Positions 7,390 through 17,591 of a stretch of 49,065 nucleotides of DNA are shown here, one piece after another. The DNA is taken from NCBI GenBank assembly GCA_024400125.1, contig JAKSNG010000014.1, positions 1 to 49,065 on the forward strand, written 5' to 3'. This DNA comes from Paludibacteraceae bacterium. GTDB lineage: Bacteria; Bacteroidota; Bacteroidia; Bacteroidales; Paludibacteraceae. A program made the position numbers and the translations under genes. The notes beneath the pieces are model-generated. The model made no database searches. It saw only the letters and a program-made list of their open reading frames with translations, and was not told the origin of the DNA. The stretch's first letter is position 1, and the number at the start of each line of letters is the position of its first letter.

Positions 7390-8745
7390 TTAAGAGAATT
7401 GAGATAGGGCTTCACCGACAACGTAGTTACTTCCGCCAATGAAAATGATGTCATTGGGGGAGGCATCCGCCTGTGCAGCTTGGATAGCGGCTTGGACGGA
7501 GGAGAAAGATTGATTGGTGATTGGTGATTGGTGATTTGTGATTGGTGATTGGTTATTGGTGATTTGTGATTTAGAATAGAGAGATAGGAGTTGTTCAGCG
7601 GGAATAGCTCGGTGCGTTTGCGCTTGCGTGAAATAGTAGGTAGCGTCATGAGGTAACAGCGTGAGTACAACATCGACGTCTTTGTCATTGACCATTCCGA
7701 AGACGATACGCAGTTGTCCTTGGTGCGTACGATGTAAGTCATTGAGTTGCTCCACGACATAGCGTATGCCATGACTATTGTGTCCAGTATCACAGATAGT
7801 AAGCGGCTGTGTAGAGAGCATCTCCCATCGCCCACGAAGTCCTGTCAATTGGCATACTTGGGCGAATCCATCGGCAATATGGGCAGGTGTGATAAGGAGT
7901 TGTTTACCGTTCAGCGTAATGTTGGTATTATTCAACACTTTGAGTGCGACGTAAGCTGTCTGCTGGTTCTTGTCTTGGTAGATGCCGTGCAGTTCGCAAG
8001 AGGGGACTTCGCGCAAGCGGCAACGGCGGAGGTAGCCACATTGGTCAGCAAACCAGAGGCGACAATTGGTAGTTTCAAGTCCGTCGCCTAAGATGTCACA
8101 TTCCTGCGCCTTGGATAGGAAAACAGGTTCGGTCTCGGGGTCTGTTTCGCCGATGACACAAGGGATATGAGGTTTGATGATACCGGCTTTTTCAGCCGCT
8201 ATTTGCGGGAGTGTATTTCCTAAAAACTCCGTATGGTCGAGACCGATATTGGTAATGACGGAGAGTAGCGGAGTGATGATATTCGTGGAGTCCAATCGTC
8301 CACCTAATCCAACTTCGACCACTGCTATATCGACTTTTTCTTGGGCGAAATAGTCAAACGCCATTGCCATAGTTGATTCGAAGAACGAGGGTTGCAGTTC
8401 ATCCAAGAAAGCGCGATGGGTGGTCACAAAACGAATGACGGCTTCTTGAGGAATGGTTTGTCCATTGATACGAATACGTTCCCGAAAATCGACGAGGTGC
8501 GGGCTGGTGTAGAGTCCGACTTTGAGTCCAGCACATTGCAAAGCCGCAGCGATAAGATGCGAAGTTGAACCTTTGCCATTGGTGCCTGCAATGTGAATGG
8601 ATTGGAATCGAGTGTGCGGATTTCCTAAATGCTCCATCAAGGCATAGGTATTGGTCAGACCAGGTTTATACGCCGCTGCACCTACGTTATGAAACGCAGG
8701 CTGCGACGCATACAAATAGTCCAATATGTCTTGATAAGAGGGCAT
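7390..8745 (-). CDS. folC: Dihydrofolate/folylpolyglutamate synthase with a repeat-encoded segment
   Basis: A 451-residue Mur-ligase-family enzyme that makes dihydrofolate and adds glutamate to folates. The P-loop GTNGKGS is at about residues 54-60, with IAVVEVGLGGRLDSTN downstream. I chose the ATG at 8745 (MPSYQDILDYL), which follows a strong promoter; the upstream extension would contain the promoter. Near the C-terminus, residues about 393-411 are encoded by eight 7-bp tandem repeats, giving a low-complexity ITNNQSPITNHQSP segment. The family C-terminal IIFIGGSNYVVGEAL follows. Because seven is not a multiple of three, a change in repeat number would shift the frame over the last 40 or so residues. 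Confidence 0.93.
   Translation of the reverse strand: MPSYQDILDYLYASQPAFHNVGAAAYKPGLTNTYALMEHLGNPHTRFQSIHIAGTNGKGSTSHLIAAALQCAGLKVGLYTSPHLVDFRERIRINGQTIPQEAVIRFVTTHRAFLDELQPSFFESTMAMAFDYFAQEKVDIAVVEVGLGGRLDSTNIITPLLSVITNIGLDHTEFLGNTLPQIAAEKAGIIKPHIPCVIGETDPETEPVFLSKAQECDILGDGLETTNCRLWFADQCGYLRRCRLREVPSCELHGIYQDKNQQTAYVALKVLNNTNITLNGKQLLITPAHIADGFAQVCQLTGLRGRWEMLSTQPLTICDTGHNSHGIRYVVEQLNDLHRTHQGQLRIVFGMVNDKDVDVVLTLLPHDATYYFTQAQTHRAIPAEQLLSLYSKSQITNNQSPITNHQSPITNQSFSSVQAAIQAAQADASPNDIIFIGGSNYVVGEALSQFS
7512..7567. repeat. Eight GATTGGT-type heptamers inside folC
   Basis: Plus-strand units are GATTGGT three times, GATTTGT, GATTGGT twice, TATTGGT and GATTTGT, with partial units on both sides. 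The array is entirely inside the folC coding region near its 3' end. Its sequence is unrelated to the TATGGAR array 120 bp away but has the same 7-bp period. Confidence 0.93.
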
Positions 8746-8766
8746 GGGCGATAATAAATTCGACTG

Positions 8767-8797
8767 CAAAGGTACTGCTTTTTTTTGACATAACAAA
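8767..8797 (-). promoter_or_regulatory. Promoter of folC
   Basis: On the minus strand, TTTG (8794-8797), the 19-bp spacer TTATGTCAAAAAAAAGCAG and TACCTTTG (8767-8774). The spacer carries the same A-tract seen in four other leftward promoters here. The ATG is at 8745. Confidence 0.82.
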
Positions 8798-8905
8798 ATA
8801 AAAAGCACATTTTTCCAAAATTTGGAAAGTTTAGGGGTGGTGAGTCGGGAACGAGAGGATGGTGCAGGAGACACCCCCAAGCCCCCTCTGAAGAAGGGGG
8901 ATGTA

Positions 8906-9000
8906 AAAACGTTGACGTTGACGAAGGGGAAAACGTTGACGAGGACGAAGGGAAAAACGTTGACGTTGACGAAGGGGAAAACGTTGACGAGGACGAAAAC
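8906..9000. repeat. Four 24-bp tandem repeats (two 48-bp units)
   Basis: Units start at 8906, 8930, 8954 and 8978. Each begins AAAACGTTGACG; units alternate between GTTGACG and GAGGACG at the middle, so the higher-order period is 48 bp. The last unit is degenerate at its end. The array sits between folC and the glgP terminator. Confidence 0.9.
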
Positions 9001-9004
9001 GCAT

Positions 9005-9037
9005 TAAAAAACAGCGCCGCTCCAACGAGCAGCGCTG
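9005..9037 (-). terminator. Rho-independent terminator of glgP, probably bidirectional
   Basis: The hairpin arms are CAGCGC-C-GCTC and GAGC-A-GCGCTG (9012-9037) with a CAAC loop and one mismatch. On the minus strand it is followed by TTTTTT. On the plus strand a T-rich stretch follows as well. Confidence 0.85.
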
Positions 9038-9076
9038 ATTTATTTTTTTGGAGTTTCCGATAAAATCGGCTCTTTT

Positions 9077-11644
9077 TTACAGCCAACGTACATAGCAGAA
9101 GTCCATACGATGTGGCAACAACTCATGCTGCGGGAACATACGCATACCGAACTTCATACCACCAGCGTAATCAAATTGGTACTTGGTCTCAAAGAATAAG
9201 TGACTACCTTCCGACTTAACGAGTTTGAGCGGCTCTACTTCATACAACTTATCGTTGTTGTGCAACGAGGTACGAATAGCGACTAACTCTACTCCAATAC
9301 CTTTATCGTTAAGCTCTTTTGTGTCGATTTCAACGGCAATCTTGTCGGTCTCACCAACAGAAGGTTGACCATCCTTATGCAACGCATCAAAGTAAGCATT
9401 TACTACCTCGATTTCGTCCCAGTGTGCTGCCATATTCTCTTTCCAAGCAGCAATATCCTTAGCCACCTTGAAATTATCAGCAACTAACAAAGCATGGCGT
9501 TTAGCCAACTTGTTGTAGAACTTGGTGAAGTAATCGTCCATCATACGTTTCGTGGTGAAGCGAGGGGTAATCTTCGTAACCGAATTCTTGATAGTCTGTA
9601 TCCACTCTGGGCTATAACCCTTTGAGTTCTTCGCATAGTACATAGGAATGATTTGGCTCTCTAACAATTGGTAGATTGTAGCCGCATCCAACTGGTCTTG
9701 GTGTGCTTGATTCTCGTAGGTACGTTTGTCGGTCAATGCCCAACCTGCGCCCTCTACATAACCTTCTAACCACCATCCGTCTAAGACAGAGAAGTTAAGG
9801 ACACCGTTCATCTGTGCTTTTTCACCAGATGTACCAGAAGCCTCCAATGGACGTGTCGGTGTATTCAACCAAATATCTACACCCGAAACCAAACGTTTAG
9901 CCAAACGCATATCGTAGTTCTCCAAGAAGATAATCTTTCCTAAGAACTGCGGCATACGGCTAATCTCAATAATACGCTTAATCAGACCTTGTCCAGCGCC
10001 ATCAGCAGGGTGAGCCTTACCGGTGAATAGGAACTGAACGGGATAGTTAGGATTATTAACCAGTTTATCCAAACGCTCTAAGTCGGTGAACAGCAAGTGT
10101 GCACGTTTGTAGGTAGCAAAACGGCGACCAAAACCAATGATAAGGTTATTTGGATTCATTTCGTTGAGCGCACGTACGATACGAGCTGGGTCACCTTGTG
10201 ACTTCATCCAGTCCTCACGGAACTTAGCTTTGATGTACTCAATCAACTTAATCTTGAGGTTCATACGTGTGTTCCAAATAGTCTCATCTGGAAGGTCGTT
10301 GTATGCTTTCCACATATCAAGATTAGATTGGTCTGTATACCAGCCTTTTGGGAAGGTCTCTTTATACAGTTTCTTCCACTCGGAAGCAGCCCATGTTGGC
10401 ATGTGTACGCCGTTAGTCACATAATCGACATGCAACTCTTCAGGGAAATAACCAGGCCAAACAGGAGCGAACATTTTCTTACTAACCTCTCCATGCAGCC
10501 AGCTCACACCGTTCGCCTCTTGGCATGTATTCAGAGCAAAGACAGACATAGAGAACTTCTCTTCTTTGTCCTCAGGATTTTGACGTCCTAAGCCAATGAG
10601 TTCGTTCCACTCAATACCTAACTTAGCAGGATATTGACTCATATACTTATAGAACAGACCTTCCTCAAAGTAGTCGTGACCAGCAGGAACAGGAGTATGG
10701 CAGGTGTATAATCCACTTGCGCGTACCACTTCTTTGGCTTGGTTAAAGGTCAAACCTTGCTCTTGCACGAGGTCAACGAGACGTTGTAAGCCCATCAAGG
10801 CAGCGTGTCCTTCGTTGCAGTGGTAAACATCCTTCTTAATACCTAATTTCTTAAGTGCCAATACGCCACCAATACCTAACAAAATCTCTTGTTTGATACG
10901 ATTCTCCTGGTCACCACCATAGAGTTGGTGCGTAATCTGACGATCCCACTCAGAGTTGAGTTCGTTATCGGTATCGAGGAGGTAGAGGTTGATACGTCCA
11001 ACAGCTACTTGCCACAAATAAGCGTGCACAATGCGCTCTGGATAAGGAACATCAATAATCATAGGCGAACCATCCGCCTCCTTAACCTGCGTAATCGGCA
11101 GGTTTTGGAAGTTTTGAGCCTCATAATTAGCAATCTGCTGTCCTTCTGGTGAGAGTGTCTGTGTGAAATATCCATAACGATAGAGGAAACCGATAGCCGT
11201 CATATCGACGTTGCAGTCCGAAGCCTCCTTGAGATAGTCGCCAGCCAAAATGCCTAAGCCACCACTATAGATTTTGAGCACGTGACTCAAACCGTACTCC
11301 ATAGAGAAGTAAGCAATAGAAGGCTTTTTCTTGTCTTTGGGTACGTCCATGTATGCACGATACTCAGCATAAATCTTGTCCAACTTTTCCATGAAAGCCT
11401 TGTCCTGGCTCAACTCTAACATACGTTCATAACTGATGATGTTCAAGAGCATAATCGGATTGGATTGTGCACGATGCCACTCATCAAGATCGATGTCACG
11501 GAAAATGTTTTTCGCGTCTGAATTCCATACCCACCACAGATTATAAGCAATTTCCTGAAGCTTTTTCAGGTTAGCGGGCAGATTCGCTTGCACTGTAACT
11601 TCTTTCCAAGAAGCTGTGTTTACGTTACTAACTTTTATTTGCAT
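9077..11644 (-). CDS. glgP: Alpha-glucan (glycogen/maltodextrin) phosphorylase
   Basis: An 855-residue phosphorylase that releases glucose 1-phosphate from alpha-1,4-glucans. It belongs to the alpha-glucan family phosphorylases common in Bacteroidetes. The N-terminal [10 protein letters not shown] signature is present, along with [22 protein letters not shown] and the segment [14 protein letters not shown] that carries the pyridoxal-phosphate lysine. It stands alone, with its own promoter and terminator. The start MQIKVSN is 41 nt downstream of the -7 box. Use of stored glycogen or imported maltodextrin is inferred. Confidence 0.93.
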   Translation of the reverse strand: MQIKVSNVNTASWKEVTVQANLPANLKKLQEIAYNLWWVWNSDAKNIFRDIDLDEWHRAQSNPIMLLNIISYERMLELSQDKAFMEKLDKIYAEYRAYMDVPKDKKKPSIAYFSMEYGLSHVLKIYSGGLGILAGDYLKEASDCNVDMTAIGFLYRYGYFTQTLSPEGQQIANYEAQNFQNLPITQVKEADGSPMIIDVPYPERIVHAYLWQVAVGRINLYLLDTDNELNSEWDRQITHQLYGGDQENRIKQEILLGIGGVLALKKLGIKKDVYHCNEGHAALMGLQRLVDLVQEQGLTFNQAKEVVRASGLYTCHTPVPAGHDYFEEGLFYKYMSQYPAKLGIEWNELIGLGRQNPEDKEEKFSMSVFALNTCQEANGVSWLHGEVSKKMFAPVWPGYFPEELHVDYVTNGVHMPTWAASEWKKLYKETFPKGWYTDQSNLDMWKAYNDLPDETIWNTRMNLKIKLIEYIKAKFREDWMKSQGDPARIVRALNEMNPNNLIIGFGRRFATYKRAHLLFTDLERLDKLVNNPNYPVQFLFTGKAHPADGAGQGLIKRIIEISRMPQFLGKIIFLENYDMRLAKRLVSGVDIWLNTPTRPLEASGTSGEKAQMNGVLNFSVLDGWWLEGYVEGAGWALTDKRTYENQAHQDQLDAATIYQLLESQIIPMYYAKNSKGYSPEWIQTIKNSVTKITPRFTTKRMMDDYFTKFYNKLAKRHALLVADNFKVAKDIAAWKENMAAHWDEIEVVNAYFDALHKDGQPSVGETDKIAVEIDTKELNDKGIGVELVAIRTSLHNNDKLYEVEPLKLVKSEGSHLFFETKYQFDYAGGMKFGMRMFPQHELLPHRMDFCYVRWL

Positions 11645-11685
11645 TGTATTGTTGTTTTTTAATAAATTTTACTCAAAAAAGCGCG

Positions 11686-11717
11686 CAAAGGTATAAAAAA
11701 ATTTGCATATACGCAAA
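11686..11717 (-). promoter_or_regulatory. Promoter of glgP
   Basis: On the minus strand, TTTG (11714-11717), a 20-bp spacer and TACCTTTG (11686-11693). It overlaps the divergent promoter at 11702-11733, so the two polymerases would compete for the same DNA. Confidence 0.8.
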
Positions 11718-11733
11718 TAAATTAGTACTTTTG
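11702..11733 (+). promoter_or_regulatory. Promoter of the RNase R-like gene
   Basis: TTTG (11702-11705), a 20-bp spacer and TACTTTTG (11726-11733). The ATG is at 11744, so the leader is only about five to seven nt. This position argues that the short protein start is genuine. Confidence 0.82.
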
Positions 11734-11743
11734 CAGCGAATTT

Positions 11744-13144
11744 ATGAAAATTGCTACTTCTAAACATCGTAATTTTAGCATTCCTGCCGAAGAGATTTTG
11801 CGTCGCAGAGACATGCGTGACCAACTCACCTTCACCATAGATCCAGCAGAAGCAAAGGACTTTGATGATGCGCTCTCATTCTCCGTTCAAGAAGACGGGA
11901 ACTTCCTTATTGGTGTACACATTGCTGATGTATCGCACTTCGTTCAGTCGGGTGACAGCATTGACATGGATGCTTATAACAAAGGCACCAGCACTTATTA
12001 TGTGGACCACGTTGATCCCATGTTGCCAGAGGAATTGTGTAATGACCTATGCTCACTCAGGCCGAATGAAGATAAACTATGCATGAGTGTCATCTTCACT
12101 CTCACGCGCGACGCGCGCGTAATTAAGAATAAGGTATGCCGCACCATCATCCGCTCTGACTATCGTTTATCATACGAACAAGCACAAGATATACTTGACC
12201 AATATCATCAGAGTGAAAAGAATCCACTCTCCGAAGCCATCTATCAACTCAATTTCTTGGCGAAGGTATTACGCAGGAAGCGTTTTGACGCTGGTGCGTT
12301 GCAGATAGAACAAGACGAGGTATGTTTTCGACTGGACGAGCATAACAAGCCTATCGACATCTATTTCAAACAAATGACCGATGCCAATCACTTGATAGAA
12401 GAGTTTATGCTTCTCGCTAATCGCACCATAGCAACGGAAATGAGTAAGCGTGGGCAGGAGTTTGTATATCGTGTGCATGACAAGCCCGACGAAGAAAAAC
12501 TCAAGGACTTGCATCGTATGCAAAAGAGACTTGATGGAATGGGCAAACAATGTCAGTCCTCCATCATTGATATTCTAACTGTTCGGGCGATGGCTAAAGC
12601 CGTCTATTCGACGAAGAACATCGGACACTATGGATTAGCATTCGACTATTATACCCATTTCACATCACCTATCCGTCGATACCCAGACCTCATGGTACAT
12701 CGATTGGTTGCGCGCTATCTATTAGGCGAGCGCGTCAAAGGGAATGCATCTCCTTTTGGTAATTTTACGACCTCATTGGAAGATGCGTGCCAACACTGCT
12801 CCGACATGGAACAAGTCGCCACACAAGCAGAACGCGATTCTGTCAAACAGATGCAAGCTATGTGGATGGCTGACCATATAGGAGAGGAGTATGACGGACA
12901 TATCAACGGGGTAACAGACTTTGGTATATTCGTACAAATAGACCACAATCACTGCGAAGGACTCATTCACATCTCCTCTATTCTTCCAGATGATTATATG
13001 CTTTATGACGAGAAAAATTTCCGTTTAATCAGTCAAAGTTCTGGTTTCACCTTGACTTTGGGTGACCCCGTACGCATTAAGGTCAAACGCGCCGATATAG
13101 ATAAACGCCAAATAGATTTCCAATTGGTTAGCGATTCTTTTTAG
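11744..13144 (+). CDS. Minimal RNase R/RNase II-family exoribonuclease without cold-shock domains
   Basis: A 466-residue 3'-5' exoribonuclease consisting of an RNB catalytic domain (about 20-370) and one S1 domain (about 380-460). The catalytic cluster D33, D39, D41, D42 is intact in DPAEAKDFDDA. The distal conserved segment is HYGLAFDYYTHFTSPIRRYPD. Typical Bacteroidales RNase R proteins exceed 700 residues and carry two N-terminal OB-fold cold-shock domains, which are absent. A segment just before the YSTKNIGHYGLAF region also looks shorter than usual. A promoter ends 10 nt before the ATG, so upstream sequence cannot supply the missing part. It overlaps convergent tamB by 17 bp. Confidence 0.88.
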   Translation: MKIATSKHRNFSIPAEEILRRRDMRDQLTFTIDPAEAKDFDDALSFSVQEDGNFLIGVHIADVSHFVQSGDSIDMDAYNKGTSTYYVDHVDPMLPEELCNDLCSLRPNEDKLCMSVIFTLTRDARVIKNKVCRTIIRSDYRLSYEQAQDILDQYHQSEKNPLSEAIYQLNFLAKVLRRKRFDAGALQIEQDEVCFRLDEHNKPIDIYFKQMTDANHLIEEFMLLANRTIATEMSKRGQEFVYRVHDKPDEEKLKDLHRMQKRLDGMGKQCQSSIIDILTVRAMAKAVYSTKNIGHYGLAFDYYTHFTSPIRRYPDLMVHRLVARYLLGERVKGNASPFGNFTTSLEDACQHCSDMEQVATQAERDSVKQMQAMWMADHIGEEYDGHINGVTDFGIFVQIDHNHCEGLIHISSILPDDYMLYDEKNFRLISQSSGFTLTLGDPVRIKVKRADIDKRQIDFQLVSDSF

Positions 13145-16100
13145 CCGATTTCTTCGTTTCACGTTGTGCAGCACGAAGTTTCTTTTCCTCATCCGTTAAG
13201 CGCCAGTTAAAGTCATGACGGAAGAGCAAACCTATTCCTTGAATAGTGCTTGCTTGACGTAGAGAGTATTTATCGACAGTATGGGTATAACCGTGCAAAC
13301 GGTATTTTCCATTCGGCGTGAGCAAACACTCAATATCCAAATCCCCAAAGAACGGACGATTACTAATGTCATTGTATCGATAGCCAAAGTTTCCGTTGAT
13401 AATCAGCCTATCTACTGGTTGCAATTGGAACACTGCTTCATACTCCCGAGCAGCTTGCTCGTCCACACCTTCTGAACGCATATTGAATCCTAAGGTAAAG
13501 ACGTTTGTCAATCGACCTAACCAGTTATTGATTTGTCCCGTAATAGTCGAAGACAACAACGAATAGGTATTGTTGAGAGCAGACGATTGCGAAGAACTTA
13601 CATACTCCGGTGTAAAGAACTTACCAAACACCAAGAGATTAACGACCTGGCGCATCATCATTTCATCTGTGTTGATAATTGCCTTGACTTGATTCTCGAT
13701 GTTCTCTTCTGATTTAGGAAGTTCTATGCCAAAACGAATAATCGGATCTTCCAACGTTCCACTCATATAAATAAGTGTTGTAACAGGAATAGTGGTACGT
13801 CCACTGACAATGCCCTCTGTTTCTGTTCCAAACAAGTCTTTGAGCGAGGCTACCACTTGATAACGTGCGGTTACCTGCAAAGTAGGTTCTTCTGCTTTAC
13901 CATTCCATATAATCTGTGAACCAGGAGCGATCGTGAAATCCCTACGAATAAGATTTCCCACCGTAAATCCCATTTTACCATCCGCAATCGTATATGTACC
14001 AACAAGTTTCATTTCGTTGGTAGCATCATCCAAACTGAACTTGATAGACCCGTCACCACGTGCCTTAATCATATCACCAGTACGCTCATTGATAACCAAT
14101 TCAAAGAGCGTTTGTGGATCAATGTCAATACCCAATTCCATACGGAAACGAGACGATATTTTAGTGAAACGTGGTCGCTTATGCGTAGGAATGATATGTA
14201 ATTCGTCCATCGGTGCAACTACAACATCTTTCTTTCGATTGACAAACTCAATAAACGAATTGTCTTTAGCAGAGCTAACACCTCCTAATGACAATCGGAA
14301 TTGAGACCGTCCAACACAGATAGCATTTGCAACCAATTTGAGATCCGTATCTTTTCCTGTCAAATCCATGCTACCAGTAGCGTACACTTTTCCTTGTATA
14401 GACTGAGAGGACGGAGGAAGATTGAACGCTAATGTATTATTGCAAACAGCATGCAAGTCTAATTCAAAGTTCCGGAAATACTCGTCGTGATGAATAATGC
14501 CATTGAAGAATAAATCATTCCCCTCGCTATCCCACATAGCCAGATTAGGAAAGATTATCGATGTTGAATCCATAAAAATAGAGTCATTCACAAAATAACG
14601 ACACCCCGTGAATGGTACAGTCAAACCGACATTATGCGCTTTGACGCGAGTTAACACATAAGTTTTACGTCCCTCACCAATAATCTTAACCGTACCCGAA
14701 CCTCGTCCTTCTAAATCCGTCAAGAATCCATGCGTCCAATGACCAATAAACCCTAACGGCAACGAATCGGGTTGCACATCTATCTCAAAATGACTCTTTT
14801 GAGGCTCCACTACACCCTGTACGTCGGCTGTCTGACGTTCGCCATCATGCACAGCACCATTGATGATAATTTGTTCTAATTCGCGATTTAGTCCCACATC
14901 TGCATGTACTCGTCCCCAATAGCACTCGTTGAACAACGTCGAATCTACCGTCACATCCGCCTCGAACATCGGACTTTTAAACAAGGAATATATGTGTCCC
15001 CAACCAGAAACAAAACCTTTTACAGTCAACGTGCGAGCGGGCAGTAAGAACGGCATAATAACACCTAAATCAATATTTCTTATATCAATCTGCATAGTGT
15101 CGGTGGAATGTGACGAACCCACACCGTCAATCATAATAGATTGGTTGTGGCCACGGAAACAGAATTGAGATACAACTAAAGCTGTGTCAGCAACAGAATA
15201 AGCCACTCGTGAATCGCTGATATGATAAGAAGAGTCTCCCAACTGAATGGTACTCGGAAGAATATGCGCTTCAACATACGGCATACCAGCATAGTGCATT
15301 AGACGCGATTCAATCGCAACACGTCCATGGCTAACATTAGGAGGCAGGGCATCATAGACTAATTGCAGCGCTAATGAGTCAGGATTTAATTGTGCATCAA
15401 GCCCCATCCACATACTGTCTAACTCCATATCTAACTCCATTTGCGCCTGTTGGGTTTTGTTGTCTATATGCAGAGACACCTCATGCATAAGAGCTGACCC
15501 GTAACGTATATTAGGAACAAACGTATTAAATTCCCACTGCTGCTCTATGTCATTGAAGTACCCTTGGAATGTCGCATTATCACTAATAATCACAGGTGAC
15601 TGAAAGAGTTCTTGTAAGAGTTGTGTATGATGCGCATTAAACGAACATTCCATACGATTTGTTGGATGTTTTTTGTTCAACTCAGCCACTCGCTCCGCCG
15701 TAAACAGTGAGGGCAAGTAACGGGCTGCTTGTTTCTGCAGCGATATCCATAATTGGCTTACATCAAAATCCCCCGACAAATGTCCCGTCAGCACATCTCC
15801 ATCCACTTTGATGTGTTGATAGGTATGCGTTGCTTCTGAGGTTAACCCTACGTGAGGAATACACAATGCAGAGTCTCCCACGCGCAGGTATGTACTATCT
15901 AAGTAAACGTGACCAATCAAGTGGTTAAGGCTATCTAATGACTCCGCAACATCAATAATCGTACGCACCTCACTATCCGAATAACGATTACTCCAGTTCA
16001 ATGCATCAGGAAAGGCGTGATGAACGCGTGCCTGCATAACTGCGGAGCGAATAGTGTCTGGCCGCAAGCAGAATGTAGAAGAAAGATCAACACCCAACAA

Positions 16101-17591
16101 TGAATCCGCAATCGACATTGTTAATGCTCCACTTAGATTATCCAATGTTCCCGATAGTTGCAGTTGACTATATGAATAGTCCTTATACACAAACTCATCC
16201 ATAAGAACATTCACCTCTCCCGAAGGACTATCCGATGTTGATAAACGCATCTTGGTGTCCAAAGTTGTTGTAATAACTCCAAAATCTTTGTTTGCCAACA
16301 TCGTTCCTAAACGGAAACGTTTCGTTCCAATACGTCCTGTGATTACGCACGATTCAAAAGACGAATCGGCGACACATGTTCCATCCGTAGTAATCGTTCC
16401 TAATGGACTCGTGAAAGCACCACGCAATGAGAAGTTATTCACTCTTCCTTTTGCCACTCCTCGATAGTGGATGTGACCTAAACGACGAATAACTTGCGGC
16501 AAGTGGAATGGACGATGAATCAAGTCTGAGACGACTTGTTCTACTTGATGAGGTCGCAAAGATAAATCTTGACACTGCGCACGAAGATAGGTAGAATCTA
16601 AATTAGGCAAACCGATGGCAGAGCAATTACCAGAGAAAATGAGGTCATTATCTTTCAATAACGCCAAGTCCTGCGCACTCACGCTATCCAAGGTGCCCGA
16701 TAAATCCGCTCGAAAACTAAACATATCGTCCATATCCTTGAGAGCAGGAATAAGCCACTGGAAATCACACGGCAATATATGTGCTTCTTGCAGATGCAAA
16801 CGAGCATAAATATCCTTGTAGTTTTGCAAGAAATAATCCTTGAGAGGTAGTTCATCCGTATTGTGCGGATAGCGCAAATACACACCCGACGCATCTACGA
16901 TGGAATGAGGCAATTGAATACGAAGTTGCGGTAAAGTAATCGCAGTATCACTATAGCATAGATGTATCTGCATTTCATCCACCTGCAAAGATGTTGCGCC
17001 ATCCAAATTACGCACCTCACCTTTAGCATGTTGAATAAGCGCTTCCACTGTACACGAATCCAAACAAGGTAACGCCAACTCAGAACTGGACAAATCGACC
17101 AATAATGAATCATAGCGTACATGGATGTCATTCAAACAGAGACGACGTATCTGAACATCATGAATCCATCCAGAAGATGATGTATCTTTGGGGAGCGCAG
17201 ATAATGCCTCCACAAAAAATGTATAGTTGTAACTACTATCCGACAAAGGATGAGCATCCACTCGCAGCCGATCTATTTCAATGTTATGAAAATGAAGACC
17301 TTTATTCTTTAGTGACATAGGAGATAAATGCACATATAATCGACCAATATATGCTAAACTATCTCCATTTTCATCCGGTAGATAAACATCCTGCAGAGTC
17401 ACACGAAGCGGGAATTGTAATCGCACGTGCCCAACTTGCAAATTCGTGCCCAATCGCTCATTCAAAGGCTGAATAGCTTTTTCTGCCACTAACGTCTGAA
17501 GTGTTGATGAATGCATAAAAAGCGACACCGCACCTACGATTGCTGCTATACAACCGCATACGATCAACCATATCACCCACTTACGTTTCAT
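13128..17591 (-). CDS. tamB: TamB/DUF490-domain translocation and assembly protein
   Basis: A 1487-residue AsmA/TamB-like protein with one N-terminal transmembrane anchor (VIWLIVCGCIAAIVGAVSLF) and a long periplasmic beta-rich body, predicted to bridge the inner and outer membranes. The C-terminal DUF490-type region includes IIWNGKAEEPTLQVTARYQV and TTLIYMSGTLEDPIIRFGIE. Family members move lipids or help assemble outer-membrane proteins. The start at 17591 (MKRKWVIW) overlaps the stop of the phosphopantetheinyl transferase as ATGA, which implies translational coupling; the alternative ATG at 17603 is less attractive. No tamA homologue is adjacent. Confidence 0.88.
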   Translation of the reverse strand: MKRKWVIWLIVCGCIAAIVGAVSLFMHSSTLQTLVAEKAIQPLNERLGTNLQVGHVRLQFPLRVTLQDVYLPDENGDSLAYIGRLYVHLSPMSLKNKGLHFHNIEIDRLRVDAHPLSDSSYNYTFFVEALSALPKDTSSSGWIHDVQIRRLCLNDIHVRYDSLLVDLSSSELALPCLDSCTVEALIQHAKGEVRNLDGATSLQVDEMQIHLCYSDTAITLPQLRIQLPHSIVDASGVYLRYPHNTDELPLKDYFLQNYKDIYARLHLQEAHILPCDFQWLIPALKDMDDMFSFRADLSGTLDSVSAQDLALLKDNDLIFSGNCSAIGLPNLDSTYLRAQCQDLSLRPHQVEQVVSDLIHRPFHLPQVIRRLGHIHYRGVAKGRVNNFSLRGAFTSPLGTITTDGTCVADSSFESCVITGRIGTKRFRLGTMLANKDFGVITTTLDTKMRLSTSDSPSGEVNVLMDEFVYKDYSYSQLQLSGTLDNLSGALTMSIADSLLGVDLSSTFCLRPDTIRSAVMQARVHHAFPDALNWSNRYSDSEVRTIIDVAESLDSLNHLIGHVYLDSTYLRVGDSALCIPHVGLTSEATHTYQHIKVDGDVLTGHLSGDFDVSQLWISLQKQAARYLPSLFTAERVAELNKKHPTNRMECSFNAHHTQLLQELFQSPVIISDNATFQGYFNDIEQQWEFNTFVPNIRYGSALMHEVSLHIDNKTQQAQMELDMELDSMWMGLDAQLNPDSLALQLVYDALPPNVSHGRVAIESRLMHYAGMPYVEAHILPSTIQLGDSSYHISDSRVAYSVADTALVVSQFCFRGHNQSIMIDGVGSSHSTDTMQIDIRNIDLGVIMPFLLPARTLTVKGFVSGWGHIYSLFKSPMFEADVTVDSTLFNECYWGRVHADVGLNRELEQIIINGAVHDGERQTADVQGVVEPQKSHFEIDVQPDSLPLGFIGHWTHGFLTDLEGRGSGTVKIIGEGRKTYVLTRVKAHNVGLTVPFTGCRYFVNDSIFMDSTSIIFPNLAMWDSEGNDLFFNGIIHHDEYFRNFELDLHAVCNNTLAFNLPPSSQSIQGKVYATGSMDLTGKDTDLKLVANAICVGRSQFRLSLGGVSSAKDNSFIEFVNRKKDVVVAPMDELHIIPTHKRPRFTKISSRFRMELGIDIDPQTLFELVINERTGDMIKARGDGSIKFSLDDATNEMKLVGTYTIADGKMGFTVGNLIRRDFTIAPGSQIIWNGKAEEPTLQVTARYQVVASLKDLFGTETEGIVSGRTTIPVTTLIYMSGTLEDPIIRFGIELPKSEENIENQVKAIINTDEMMMRQVVNLLVFGKFFTPEYVSSSQSSALNNTYSLLSSTITGQINNWLGRLTNVFTLGFNMRSEGVDEQAAREYEAVFQLQPVDRLIINGNFGYRYNDISNRPFFGDLDIECLLTPNGKYRLHGYTHTVDKYSLRQASTIQGIGLLFRHDFNWRLTDEEKKLRAAQRETKKSAKKNR

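Larger units (their letters stand above)
8746..9076. other. Intergenic region between glgP and folC
   Basis: This 331-bp spacer holds the folC promoter, a small CCCCCT/AGGGGG hairpin (8883-8900), four 24-bp repeats and a bidirectional terminator. Open frames across it encode Ser/Thr-Phe or Leu-Thr runs from the repeats and are not credible genes. Confidence 0.7.

Noticed and set aside
7251..7442. Rightward frame encoding repeated Met-Glu-Tyr-Gly peptides
   Set aside because: It is the TATGGAR heptamer array read through; it overlaps the folC 3' end and the start of the spmAB-like gene on the other strand.
8682..9086. Leftward frame rich in Ser-Thr-Phe
   Set aside because: Its composition comes from the 24-bp repeats, and it runs through the terminator and the folC promoter.
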